A DNA stretch of 64,000 nt from Ascaphus truei (lineage: Eukaryota; Chordata; Amphibia; Anura; Ascaphidae). The notes under the pieces were generated by a model. It had not been told where the DNA came from, did not search any database, and was given only the letters and a program-made list of their open reading frames with translations. The DNA is taken from assembly GCA_036426205.1 (NCBI GenBank), contig CM071586.1, positions 8,529,114 through 8,593,113 of the forward strand, given 5' to 3'. The translations under genes were made by a program, and so were the position numbers. Shown in pieces: positions 1-11,849 of this stretch (its first letter is position 1; every line of letters starts with the position of its first letter).

Positions 1-434
1 AGCATGGCCCTGATCAGCCGGGACATTGGTGGGGGGAGGTCATCAATGGGTTTGCTCAGCACCATGGTCAGAGGGTCCAGGGGGAGGGGGATTCCAGTGA
101 TCTCGTAGATGAGTGTCTGGATCTTGGTCCAGAACTTCTGGATCTCCGGACATGACCACCAAATGTGGGCCATGTCTCCCTTTTGACCACATCCCCTCCA
201 GCATAGGTCCGGTGTGCCGGGGTAGACCTAGCTTAGCCTAGCCGGGGTCAGGTACCACTGGAATATAATTTTATAGATGTTTTCTGTTATTGTACAAATT
301 GAGGTTTTAGGGGCTTGCTCCCAAATATCCTCCCAGTCTTCCAGGTCTATTGGGAGACCTAGTTCGTCCGACCATTTTTGCATATAGCGGTGTTCCGGGG
401 GGGGGGGGGGGGGTCTGATGTCGGTTCTGTGCTT

Positions 435-1190
435 TTATATATCTGATATCAGGCCTCTCTGGTATATGTCTTTGAGACATAGGGTTTCAAACCGGGTCAG
501 CGGGGGAAATTTGGAGGTTGGAGACAGTGAGTGTAGGAAGTGCCTAAGTTGTAGATATATAAATAGATGAAGGTCTTGGGTCTGGAATTTGTTCTTTAAT
601 GCCTGAAAAGTTAGGATCTCTCCCTTCTGCTGTAGATCGGCAACCATCCTAATATTGTGACCCTGGAATTGGTCAAATTGTCTTGTGGAACACCCTGGCG
701 GGAAGTTGGGGTTCCCAAAGAGTGGGGTGAGCTGGGAGGGAGAAGCTAGCAGACCATACTTCCCTTTGCTTTTGAGCCATATGTCCCACGTTCATCTCAT
801 TGCTCCGAGGCCGAACCTCTTTGGCCCACTCCCTCTCCCTCCTGTGGTCCAGAGTGCCACTTGAATGGAGTGAGGCTGTGCGTAATGTGACTCTATTGCG
901 AGCCAACAGGCCGAGGCTGGGTCGCAATTCCAAACTACAGCCTGCTTCAATTGTGCTGCGAGGTAATATCTGACTAAGTCGGGGACCCCCATGCCTCCTC
1001 TTGCTCTTGAGGAGAGCATCACTGACCTTGGGACCCTAGGTCTCTTATCGTTCCAAATGAATTGGAGTATTAGTGACTGGATGTTCTTTAGAGCCGGGGT
1101 GGCACTACGATGGGGAGGGTTTGGAAGTAATATAGTAACCGTGGGAGGACGTTAATTTTTACGGACACTATTCTTCCGAACCAGGAAATT
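435..1190 (-). pseudogene. L1 ORF2 C-terminal region remnant
   Basis: Minus-strand reading gives a thumb-like segment (SLILQFIWNDKRPRV) near 1,040-1,100 and then SRARGGMGVPDL at about 980-1,010, a motif family found after the reverse transcriptase in L1 ORF2 proteins. Further on are LKNKFQTQDLHLFIYLQLRH at about 540-590 and more C-terminal sequence down to 435. Frames change between the pieces. It belongs to the LINE copy whose endonuclease starts at 2,243. Confidence 0.72.
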
Positions 1191-1229
1191 TGGTGTTTTT
1201 TCCATGTTTCGAAGTCTTCTTTAATCTGG

Positions 1230-2243
1230 TCAAATAGGGTGGGGGGGGGTAATTGTGTTAATAAAGGGAGTTATACGAGTTTGAAATTTAATTTTCTTTT
1301 TGTGTGATGCGATTGAAATCAGGTCTCCTCTGATGGAGGCTTTATGGGCCTCCCAGAGCATGGCTGGGGCTGAGACTGATCCTGCGTTAATTTGAAAGAA
1401 CATTGATAGCTTTTGGCGGAGTACCATTTCAGTGTCAGGGCAGTTTAACATGGAATCATTTAATTTCCATTTGTATTGGGTGTTTTTCACAAAGGGTATG
1501 GATAGGGTAAGTTCAATTGGTGCATGGTCGGACTAGGTGATTGGGCCTATGTTTGACTGGGAGGACGCCTGGAAGATGTTGCTAGTACCTAGAAAATAAT
1601 CAATCCTCGAGTAGGACTGATGAGGGGGGGAGAAGAAGGTATAGTCCCTCTGACCCTGGTGCTGAGCCCTCCATATATCCACTAGTGAGTATTCCTCAAT
1701 GATGTCACTAAATTTCTTAGCTTTCTTTTGGGATTGGATGGTGTATGGAGTGGGAGAGGGTGGGAGGAGGGTGGGGGCGGGGTATTATTTGTCTAGTGTG
1801 TGAGAGGCCACCATGTTAAAGTCACCTCCGATAATCAGAGATGAGAAAGATTGCTGTTCTAGGGATTGGAGGAGTGTTCTTAGGAAAGGGAGTTGGTTGT
1901 CATTGGGGGCGTAGACGTTTACAAGTGTGATTGGGGTGCCAGACAGGGTGCCCTGTAGTATCAGGAACCGACCATCGGAGTCTGGGAGTGACTTGGATAG
2001 AACAAAAGGGACGCCATTCCATATAAGGATGGCTACTCCTCTTTTTTTGCTTGGCGAGGATGCAAAATATGCCTGGGGGAATACATTTTTGAATGTGTTG
2101 GGTGGGGTTGGGGAATTGAAGTGAGTCTCTTGGATGAGGACAATGTCTCCCTTTGATTTCTTTAGGTCCTGAAGGACTAGCTTCCTCTTTGTTACTGAAT
2201 TGAGTCCTTTGACGTTAAGTGAGATTAATTTAATGGAAGACAT
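1230..2243 (-). pseudogene. L1 ORF2 endonuclease domain, one frame with two stop codons
   Basis: This encodes the apurinic-like endonuclease that nicks target DNA for LINE retrotransposition. It starts at the ATG at 2241-2243 with SSIKLISLNVKGLNS. It carries the catalytic-type motifs IQETHF, VNVYAPND and GGDFNMV, then SRIDYFL and SDHAPIEL with the catalytic-type histidine, then the WKLN linker. The whole stretch stays in one frame. Only two nonsense codons break it: TAA at 1785-1787 and TAG at 1533-1535, the latter just before SDHAPIE. Decay by point mutation with no frameshift over about 1 kb suggests a fairly young insertion. The family assignment is secure; the exact clade (L1 or Tx1-like) is less so. 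Confidence 0.88.
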
Positions 2244-2759
2244 TGTCCCACGGGGGGTATTCCCAGAGCTCCAGGCTCTGATGCTCTTGGATTTCCCATG
2301 ACAAGAGCTCGTTCTTCAGGCATAGGACAAAGGTCCCTAGTCGGTGTGGATGGGAAGGGATAGGACGTCTCTGGGCATCGGATTGGAGGGGGGGAGGGTG
2401 GACACATGGTGTGTGGGGGGAGGCTAATGGTTTGCTCGCAATATCAGTGGTATATAGTCCTTCTTTTGGATTGTATGGGAGCTGGCGTGGCGATGGGGAC
2501 CCAGGTCTGGGCCTCTCTGGGAGAGGGGGCTGGGGGACAGTGGCGGGGGGGGTAGGAGTAGGTTGGTGGCATATCGGGGTCAGGGGGAAAAGATGGATCC
2601 AACCTGATTGTTGCTGAACCCCCTTGGGTTAGAGATATAGTCTGCATAGTCCTCTTCAGTAGCCAGTGTTTTCTCTCGGGGGGGCTGTACCACGATCGCC
2701 GGGGTCAGAGGCCCCTGGTTGGGGTCGTCATCCTCCGACTCCGGCTCCCCCGGCTCTGG

Positions 2760-2995
2760 TAAGTGGTGGGAGGAAAGGGGGGGGTCGGGAGGGCAGGTAG
2801 GGGAGGAGTGGGGGAGGGTAGGGGAGGAGGGGGAGGTAGGGGTGGTGCGATTCAGGAGGAGCGCAGTGTGGTCCTAAGGGGGGGAGGGGGGAAAGGGTGG
2901 GGGGGGTGGGGGAGGGCAGGGGGGACGCTGAGAGGAGGACAAGGGTTGTGGTGGGGACCGGGGAAGGGGTTGTGGAGGGGGGGGTCTGGCATGAG
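2760..2995 (+). repeat. G-rich low-complexity tract in LINE copy 1
   Basis: Long runs of G broken by single A or T on the plus strand, so a pyrimidine tract on the LINE sense strand between ORF1 and ORF2. The matching region in copy 2 (about 10.6-11.6 kb) is also G-rich, so this belongs to the element. Open frames across it encode only proline- or glycine-rich sequence and are not taken as genes. The spacing of G runs is compatible with G-quadruplexes. Confidence 0.7.
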
Positions 2996-3099
2996 TTCAT
3001 AGAGGGCGGCGTGTGGGATCTGGTCGCTGATTGTCCGGTCGTTTCTCCACTGGGGATGCGGTTTGCTGCCTCGGACGCCAGTTGCCGAGAGTGGACCCG

Positions 3100-4370
3100 T
3101 GGTAGCAGGAAAATCAGGTAGGTGGGTGGTCTTGGCCTCCTTTTTGTGGGGGGGTTCCTCTGGCAGCCTTCCTCCCAAGTCCTCGTCGGTCTTCGGATGG
3201 CGTCGTCGCAGCAGTATGGGATGTAGACAGGTTTCGGTGGGGAGCTGGCGCTTCCGGCCCATGGCGGGAGATGAGGTTAGTTGGCTCTAGTGTTGCTTCC
3301 GGCTCGCCAGCCGTTCCGAAGCACGGGGGGATCAGAGGAGGTAGGTTTGTTGGCCGCTCTGGGGGGAGGTTGTTGGGTTTGTGGAGAGGGTATTTCCGAG
3401 AGAGCTTAAGGAAAGTCCTGGATATCTCTGGGTCCACATATGGTTAGAAAGCGTCCATTTCGGGGCCACAGTTTGAAGGGGCAGTATCTATTAGCGGATG
3501 CCTGAGCCTAGTTAAGTAGTTAAGGGTTTTCTTTGCGTTTGTTGATTGTGAAAGGCGGACAGGTCAGCAAAATCTGCAGGGTGTCTTTCTATTTGGATGT
3601 AACCTACCCCTCTGCTAGCCGCCATGATTCCCCTTTGCGATTGTATAAGTATGCATTTGACTATGATGTCTTTGCGTGCGGTTGGGGTCTGGGGATTTGG
3701 GCCAGGGACGATGGGCGCGGTCCATCAGTAGCTCAGTCTGCAGATCCGACACGCTTCAGGAAAATTGTTCAGGAAGCTTTGTATGGCGTCGGCAGGATTG
3801 TTTCTGGCACATTTGATCGGATGTTTTGTCTCCTCGTATTTTCTGTCGTCGGAGGCGACATTAGCTCGTTCAGAGGCTTAAGCTGTTCACGTCATCCTGT
3901 GTTGTCTGATTGAGTGTAGCGACATCCTTCCCTTGCTTCTAGTTGTAATGCGCGTGCGTGTAGGACCACCACCAGTCGATTGAGCCTTTATGGCTGAACG
4001 CCCAAATAGTCTTCTTCGAAGCCCCTCTGATTGTTATAAAGTAGGGCCTCAGAAAAATCTTTGTGCTAGTCGCGTGTGTCAGCATGTTCAAATTGGATCT
4101 GGGCTCTTGGCGAGCAAATGCCCAGTCCCCCTTCCACTCTGTCCCGTTTGCTCGTCAAAGCACTCCGGCGCCCAATACAAAATTTTGTAGTCCGTCGTTC
4201 GTGCAGGTTAGGTGGACTCTCGCTACTCTGCCAGTACTGAGTCTGGTTCGCGTCGGGGTCACGAGCTAATCAATTGGGCTTTTTTTTTTTGTGCTTGCCT
4301 CATATGGGGGTCCGGTTTGCAAAGAACGTAGTGACCGTGTTTTGGGTCCGCTTGTCCTTTGCGCAGAATT
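3100..4370 (-). pseudogene. L1 ORF1 remnant, copy 1
   Basis: ORF1 of L1-type elements encodes an RNA-binding protein with a coiled coil and a transposase-22-like domain. On the minus strand near 4,365 one frame reads CAKDKRTQNTVTTFFANR, matching the N-terminus of the better preserved ORF1 at 12.8 kb. Later parts down to about 3,100, including the segment around 3,430-3,250, align with copy 2 but are broken by many small indels. No long open frame remains. Confidence 0.65.
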
Positions 4371-5189
4371 GCAACCTGCTTGTGAGGGACGTAAGCACTT
4401 GCGTCTTGACAGTACCCTCCTTATGTTTTTATTGAGGGGGAGGGGGGGAAGGGTGAGAACTGTTGCAGTCCTTTTGGGGTTTGTTTTTGACGCCCTGAAT
4501 AGTTATTTTATTATTGCTCAGTACAATTGTGCGGGAGGTATCGGGTAGAGGGTTGTATTGAGCACCCTGGAGGCTCACGGCAGCAGGGCCAATATTCTGT
4601 GATTGGGTTAGCAGCCCGTATACCCCGTTTAAGGGGAGATGATGTTCCTCTAAGATGGCCGCCTCCTCCCTGACAGCCTTGTGCGGTGACTCGCAGTGCT
4701 TCAGCCAGGGGGTACTCTCCCCTGGCCGGGTCTCTGATGGGGTAGGGGCATTGATTTATTTTTTATTTGTTTAGATGTGATTCGTCTCGGGGTGGGGGGG
4801 GGGCAGCGGAGAGACGATGCTGACCAGGTCATCCCACGAGGGGCGCGCTGGGGAGGCTGCAGCGGGCACGCTTTAGGACAGCGAACGTCGGGGGGGATCC
4901 CCGAACCCCGCAGTTAGACCGGACTCCGCGGAGCAACCGGAGCCTGCCACGGCCGCCTCTACCTACTTCCCGGCGCGATCTTACAGATATGCTCTCCGAT
5001 TTTGCGCGTCAGCCAGTTTGTGGGGACTTCCACCCGTCGGGGTCGGGACTTGACAGGAGGCCTTCCGAACGCGGCAAACCCTCTCAGGAACGCAGGCAGA
5101 GGCCACCCCTGGGCAACCCCTTGACCCAGCTTAATTCTTTGGGTTTCAATGTGGGATTTCATCCTAACCAACAATCATGAAGTTTTACA

Positions 5190-6760
5190 AACACGATCAA
5201 TGGGAATGAGGAACTGCTTTTTTAATTCAAAATATTGATGATACTGGGTTTTAAGAAAGTTGTGGAGCCAATGAGTAGAATGGACTCAAATGGCATCAGA
5301 TTAAATTGCTGGCGAGTTGGATTGACATACTTCATGTCTTGAAAAATGTTGTTACACACAGGTATGTTGCTACAAAAACGACACAAATCCGCCAGCAAAT
5401 CGCTTCAAATTTGGAAACTAGAGGAGCTGTCGAGGGAGATTATTAAAATGGACTCAGATTTCCTTCTTTATACGTCTTTCAGCATGTCATCTGATGGAGT
5501 CAATAATTCCATTTGAACTGACTGGGGTTTTCAAAATGCAGTTAATGGATGTGGAAACAGCTTTGTTCAGTTTATTTTTGCATCAAGATTCAGAAATGTT
5601 CCAGAAAGTGTTTTAGCAAGTCGTAACGGAATTCTGTTGCATAATGAAGAAGAAAGTCTGCTTCACGTTCTTTCATGACATTTCCACAACATGGAATGAA
5701 CCAAGTTATGATACTTCATCCTGTCCTTCAAGTAGCATCAGTTTTGCACCTGAGGCCTTTGACAATGCGCGGAAAGATCACAAATCAAATTGGTTCACCT
5801 TGCACTTCAGATTCAATTAATTCATATGGGCCCTGCACGTCTGCAAAAAAATGGCCAATTTCCAAAGCCAGTCCAGTTTGTTTGATACAAAGGTTTTGGT
5901 GGTCGATTCTCTCTGTGAGATAACCAAAAGAAAACGGAAATCAAGTTTGTTCTAGAGCTGACGAAACGAGATAGAAACGCTTCCACAGCTAAGCCGACGA
6001 AATGCGTCATAATAAGGCAAGGTCACACAAACTCCAAAATGGGTTTCTTTCAGAAAATCACGAAAACTGCCTGATTGATTAAACCCCGTGGAGATCGAAT
6101 GGAATTCATGTTGAAACAACAGGTCTTAAGGACGCAACGACATATCCATGTTTTCGACGCAGATGCTTGTTGATGGATTAATGACAATGCAGAAACATAG
6201 GCTTTGAGAGAATCCACCAAACCTCACAAGCTTTGGTGATTTGTCCCAACCAAACCTGTTTCTTGGAGCTAAACATTGTTATTCTCCTCCATTCTAACTT
6301 TCACGCATTGCAGTGTTATCCAATCCAGGTTAGATTCTGACACCGGTTTTTTCGCAAATTCTTTGAAGATTTCCTACTCCAGTTGATGATAGTGACATTG
6401 CTATAGCAATGAGGTAAATCTTGGGGTGACATAAATTCACTGTTGATGCCACGGTATTGATTAAGGAGTTGTGAGCTGGTACACCAACATCAGTCGATTC
6501 ATCAAGTGCGAGAGAATACAACTTGAATACTTTTTGCTTTGTTGCGCATTTGATAAACTATATTGTTCCTATATCTTCAATCTTTACGAGCAACAGTATT
6601 GGCGTCGTGACGACTGACGATTGTTGAAACAGATTGCTTTTTCTGCGGCATATAACTCTCCACTGGCTTGCAGCATAACCTTTTTATGAGACTTACGTAC
6701 GGGGTGAATGCATTTCCTCTTTTAGCTCAAAACATAAGCTAGCTTGTGTTTGGTAAACTG
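5190..6760 (-). pseudogene. hAT transposase-like pseudogene (ZBED/GTF2IRD2-like type)
   Basis: The minus strand contains YSLALDESTDVG near 6,480-6,520, the signature of the hAT transposase catalytic region in the ZBED5/FAM200/GTF2IRD2-like group. Downstream pieces follow in the expected order with frameshifts: EIFKEFAKKPVSESNLDW, LQCVKV, a KKQVWLGQITKAC-like piece, then LIHQQA and CVLKT, and later LALEIGHFFADVQGPYELIE with a LQG-like motif. No uninterrupted frame exceeds about 80 codons. No terminal inverted repeats were recognised, so the element's limits are unknown. Confidence 0.72.
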
Positions 6761-7499
6761 GCCCCCTGGTTGTTTAAAAAGCTTAATTGTTCAGTTCTGT
6801 TTCTGTAAAAACCAGCTTGTGGGGAAAGCAAGCTGCTTTGCATAGATCAAGTTTTTGTTCGACCCCTGTGTCTTGAATTGGGAATAACTGGTGACATTGT
6901 CTTGGAGTCTTATAGTGCCGAGTATATGTGAAATTCAAAACACTGCAACAGTGTCGGTTGCATAGATCACCCACAAGGGGCTTTATCAACTGCTTGTACA
7001 TAAGAAGTACTTTACAGCACCCCATTCATCGGTAACAAACATTCGGGCACTTCATTGTCCACTTTCTTTTATTTTTTTCCTTCATAACTGACCAGGTATA
7101 TCTGAAAAAGAAAAGATTGCATTACAATTTGAAAACATTGTGACATTTAAAATTGTTACAAATGCCCAATAAATTATTGCAATGCAACTAAAGCGCAACG
7201 GCAAAATAATTATATAACAAAAAAATGATTAGGATTTGTGACAAAAGACTGATGGTTACTCACAAGAGAGAACAAGAAGCAGGATATCGGTCATCGCTAA
7301 AGCCTAATACACACCCTAACATAGTACAGGAAGGGGCTGAGCGAGGATTAACATGTGATGAAGGATTATGTTTTGAGGGGCTAAATGACATACGAGAACG
7401 TGACTGAAATGCTGGGTCGCAAGCAAACAACCATCTAGATAGGGTGTATGTCATATAGGAATGAGAGGAAAGGAAACATGGACAGCTAAAATGTAATGT
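6761..7499. other. No gene recognised
   Basis: AT-rich sequence between the hAT remnant and LINE copy 2. Only short open frames occur, with no motif I recognise. Confidence 0.5.
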
Positions 7500-7889
7500 T
7501 CCCTCCCGCCCCCCCCACAGGCTGGGCGTGCACTCGATGGGGAGGGTTGAAAGTATGAAAGATAATAAAGTAACGTGGGAGGGACGTTCATTTTTAGAGA
7601 TATATTCTTCGAACCAAGAATTGGTTGTGTTTTTTCCATGCTTTCAACAAGTTTTTTCTTTTTTTATTTAATTGAGTCTCAAATAGGGGGGGGTAATTGT
7701 GTTGATAAAGAGGAGTTATATGAGTTGAGATTTTACCCCAGATATTTTATTAGGTGGAGCCTCCCCTTGTATTGGTAGTGGACTTGGTAAGTTCATGTCT
7801 GGAGGTGGGAGGAGATTATTTAGGGCCTTCCGATTTGTCTTGGTGACCTTATAGTCAGAGAATGCCCAAATTGATTCAGATGCCTTGAA

Positions 7890-8480
7890 GGATTAGGGAG
7901 GGAGGATAAGGATAAGGGGATCATCGAGGGTCAGAATCACATCGTCGCGAAATAGAGAAATTTTATCTCTCGCGTCCTTCAATTTGCTCTTGATACTTTT
8001 TCGGCTATAATTTGGCGCTAAAGGTGCAATGGTTAGGCAAAACAAGGGAAAGCGAGGCAGCCCTGTCTGCAGTCCCATTCCTGATTTTTATTGGATCAGA
8101 GAAGCCGCCCTGATAGTTTGACATACGCTGCGGGTTTTGATCGAAGGACTCTCACTCCCTCTGGAAAGGCACTGAAGCCGAACCTCAGCATTGTTTGGCT
8201 CTAAAAAAGACATTAATTATGTCGAACGCTTTTTCAGCGTCGAGGCTCAGAATTCATGATTGGATCCGGTGAGATGAACGTGGTCGATATGTCCACAATT
8301 TTCGGGTGTGTCTGCGGCTCTCTTCTGACACAAAAACATACTTGATCTATGCGTTGAGTCTAAAGAGAATTGGATTTAGCCTGTTTGCCCCCAAGATTTA
8401 CTGTAGATTTTGAGATCAGGTATTCATTTAACAGCAGCGATGGGCCTATAGTTACCGCAGGGAGCGCTTGTCTGCTCCAC
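7890..8480 (-). pseudogene. L1 ORF2 reverse-transcriptase palm, degenerate
   Basis: On the minus strand, pieces of an NYRPIALLN-like block occur at about 8,390-8,450. Near 8,078-7,893 follow GLQTGLPRFPLF, where L1 elements have a GxRQGCPLSPLLF-like motif, and then DKISLFRDDVILTL, where the catalytic motif is normally FADD. Both aspartates survive but the alanine is arginine. Frameshifts separate the blocks, so no enzyme can be made. Confidence 0.75.
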
Positions 8481-9199
8481 CTCCTGCTGGATTATAGCCA
8501 GATTTGCCGCTGTAATCGTAGCGGGCATTGCTTCCCTTGGAGGAGAGGAAATTGCTACATATCTAATAGTGTGGGGAGAGGAATGGCATTGAACACATTT
8601 TATAGTAAGAGTTCGAAGAACCTTCTGCGGCGGGGTTTGGCTAATTGAGTGATTTAATGGCTTCAGATAGCCTTGGCGAGACCTTTTATTTAACTTCTCT
8701 ACTCGTCCTGGATAGGGTGGGAAGATTACATTGCTTAGATTGTGAGGATAGTAATTAAGGCTAACCGGGTCTGGGTTGGGGGGGGAAGCGTTGTAAAGGT
8801 CCGAGTAAAAGTCTGCCCAAATCCTGTGCCTATCTCTTTTTCGATGTATGTGGTTGTCAGTTCGTGTCTGTATGCGGGCTACTCTGAGACTTGACTTCTG
8901 TGCCCTGAGTTTTTGCAGGCCTAGAAGCGTCAGCTTTATTGCCCTTTAGCGACGAATTTTTGCACTTCGACCACCTTAGTCATTCTCTACTTCCTCGAGT
9001 TGGGTCTGTTTTGAGGCCCAGATCTAGCACTAGATTATTGTTTAAGCATTTTTTGAGATGCCGTAGTGTTAATGCTGCTGTTCTAGCTTGGTGATACTGT
9101 CTAAAGATCTATTTTTGGGCTTTAGTTTAATTTTCTTTTTGTGTGATGCCGATTGAAGATCAAGGTCTTCCTCTGATGGAGGCTTATGGCTCCTCCCAG

Positions 9200-10089
9200 G
9201 CATGGCTGGGGGGACATGATCCTGCGTTTAATTGAAAGAACATTGATAGCTTTTGGCGGAGTAGTACCATTTCAGTGTCAGGGCAGTTAACAGTGGAATC
9301 ATTTAATTCCATTTGTATTGGGTGTTTTTCACAAAGGGTATGGATAGGTTAGTTCAATTGGTGCATGGTCGGGCATAGGTGCTTGGGCCTATGTTTGACA
9401 TGGGAGGACGCCTGGAGGAGTTGCCTAGTACCTAGAAAATAATCATCCTCCGGTAGGACTGATGGAGGGGGGAGAAGAAAGTATAGTCTCTCTGCTCCTG
9501 GTGTGCTGAGCCTCCATTAATCCACTAGTGAGTATTCCTCAATGATGTCACTAAATTTTCTTAGCTTTTTTTGTGGGATTAGATGGTAGTATGGAGTGGG
9601 AGAGGATGGGAGGAGGGTTGGGGCGGGGTTCGATTTGTCTAGTGGTGAGAGGCCACCATGTTAAAGTCACCTCCGATAATCAGAGAGTGAGAAAGATGGC
9701 TGTTCTGGGATTGGAGGAGGGTTCTTAGGAAAGGGATTGGTTGTCATTGGGGCGTAGACGTTTACAAGTGTGATTGGGGGTGCCAGACAGGGTGCCCTGT
9801 AGTATCAGGAACCACATGGGGATCGGGAGTGTACTTGGATAGTACAAAAAGGGACACCATTCCATATAAGATGGCTACTCACTCTTTTTTTGGCTTGGAG
9901 AGGCATTTGAAAAATATGCCTGAGGGGGAATACATTTTTGAATGTGTTGGGTGGGGTTGGGGAATTGAAGTGAGTCTCTTGAATGAGGACAATGTCTCCC
10001 TTGATTTCTTTAGGTCCTGAAGGACTAGCTTCCTTGTTACTGAAAATGAGTCCTTTGATGTTTAATGAAATTAATTTAATGGAAGACAT
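9200..10089 (-). pseudogene. L1 ORF2 endonuclease, copy 2, frameshifted
   Basis: It starts at the ATG at 10,087-10,089 with SSIKLISLNIKGL, the same start as in copy 1, and contains GDIVLIQETHFNSPTPPN. Sequence matching the copy 1 endonuclease continues to about 9,200 but is cut into short frames by single-base insertions and deletions. A proline-rich leader reads into the start codon from upstream, as expected for the inter-ORF region. Confidence 0.78.
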
Positions 10090-10621
10090 TGCCATGGGGG
10101 GTATTCCCAGAGCTCCAGACTCTGATGCTCTTGGATTTCCCAGACAAGAGCTCGTTCCTTCAGGCATAGGACGAAAGGTCCCTAGTCGGTGTGGATGGGA
10201 AGGGATAGGCATCTCTGGGCATGGATTGGAGGGAGGGAAGGGGGGACACATAGGGGAAGAAAAGAACATACGCCCCTTTGTCAGGCCCAACAAGAATAAC
10301 CTTACCTCACGACAGTGAGAAAGGTGGCGTGGTTCAAACACCCTGGAGATCCTTCCAGGACACCAGCCTGGAATGGGAAAGAGAACCAGATGGTGGTACA
10401 TGGTCCGGAACCTCATGTCTTTGAACATACCGTGTTTAATGGAGACCTAGTAAAATGAGGGGAAAGCTGCGTGCAAACATATAAAGCATTTCTTTCTGCA
10501 GTTGTTGTTTTTTAGCATTAGCCTAAACTTAGGTTATTCCTCTACATTTCAGGCCTGTCTTTCTAGTCCACCAAGTGTTGTATACATCCATGAAAATGCC
10601 TTTCTATGGAACCCTTGATTA

Positions 10622-10800
10622 GACGGGGGGGGAGGGTGGGAGGGTGGTGACGGAGGGGGGGAAGGGGGGGGAAAGGGGAGGAAGCGAAGGAGAGGGGAAG
10701 GGAGGAGAGGAGGGGGGACAGGAGGGGAAAGGGGGGGGGGAGAAAGGGGGGGGGAAAGAGGGGGAAAAGGGGGGAGAGGGAGGGGGGTAGGGGAGGGATC
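10622..10800 (+). repeat. Poly-purine GGGGA-rich tract
   Basis: About 180 bases almost wholly of G with scattered A on the plus strand, made of many runs of three to nine G. It lies in the inter-ORF region of LINE copy 2. A second G-rich tract follows at about 11,085-11,200 and a third at about 11,400-11,580. Such DNA can form triplexes or G-quadruplexes. Predicted proline-rich proteins on the other strand are by-products. Confidence 0.85.
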
Positions 10801-11849
10801 TATACCACAACATTTTAACATAGATGTAAGCATTTCATACATGACGGTGATAAGTTCCTGTGCGTCCTGTCACGAGATATTTGTCTGGGCTTTGCCCTCC
10901 CTTTGGAAGGTAGGCTGGGGGGGGCTGGGGCGGGGGGAGGATGGGGAGGAATGTGTGGGGGGGGGGGAGGGCGGGGGGGGGTGGGGGGGAGGCTAATGGT
11001 GTGCTCGCCATTTCAGGGGTATATAATTCTTTTGGTGTGTATGGGAGATGGCGTTGGCGATGGGGACCCCGGTCTGGGCCTCTCTGGGAGGGGGGGATGG
11101 GGTGGGGGATGGGGAGGGGCACATGGGATTGGGATAGGGGGGGAAGAGGGCTGGGGGGAAAGTAGCGGAGAGGCAGAGGTCCGGGGGGGGGGTAGCGGTA
11201 GTTGTGGCAATCGGGTCAGGGGGGAAAAAGATATCCAACCAGATTGTTGCTGAACCCCCTTGGGTTAGAAGATATAGTCTGCATAGTCCTCTTAGCAGCC
11301 AGGTTTTCTCTCGGGGGGGCTGTCCGATCGCGGGGTTCGGAAATGCCCCAGGTTGGGGTCGTCACCCTCCGACTCCGGCTCCCCCGGCTCTGATAAGTGG
11401 TGGGAGGAAAGGGGGGGGGTCAGGAGAGGCAGGTAGGGGAGGGGGGATTTGGGAGGGGAGTGGGTAGAGGGGGGGCAGGGTTGGGGGGGAGGGAGGTGGG
11501 GGAAGGGGCAGTGGGGGGAAAGAGGGGAGGAAAGGGTTGGTGGGGGGGAATGAGGGTTAGTGGAGGGGGGTCTTGGCTGAGTTCCAGACGCCAGTGCGCT
11601 GGGGGATCTGTCGCTGATTGTCTTGGTGTTTCTCCGCTGGTGATGCGGTGCTGTGGCGCCAGTTGCCGAGGTTAGAGGTAGCAGGAACATCAGGCAGGTG
11701 GGTGGACTTGGCCTCTCTTTCTTGGGGGGGTTCCTCTGGCAGCCTTCCTCCCTCCAGTCCTCGTCGGTCCTCTGCAGATCTGTCGCGGCAGTTTGGGCTG
11801 TAGACAGGTTTCGGTGGGGAGCTGGCGCTTCCGGCCCATAGCGGGAGAT

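Larger units (their letters stand above)
1..5175 (-). mobile_element. L1/Tx1-type LINE, copy 1, internally deleted
   Basis: A non-LTR retrotransposon read on the minus strand. Its 5' end is near 5,175 and its 3' end runs off the window start. In element order the remnants are a frameshifted ORF1, a pyrimidine-rich inter-ORF stretch, the ORF2 endonuclease, and the ORF2 region downstream of the reverse transcriptase. The catalytic palm of the reverse transcriptase is absent: the post-endonuclease linker near 1,300 is followed almost at once by the thumb-like segment near 1,160, so an internal deletion is inferred. The second copy at 7.5-13.5 kb is clearly the same family. A run of 17 G lies at 397-413. 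The copy is dead. Confidence 0.88.

Noticed and set aside
10549..11690. Several proline- or glycine-rich frames of 90-130 codons
   Set aside because: Low-complexity G/A tracts of the LINE inter-ORF region; the matching region of the other copy has different frames.
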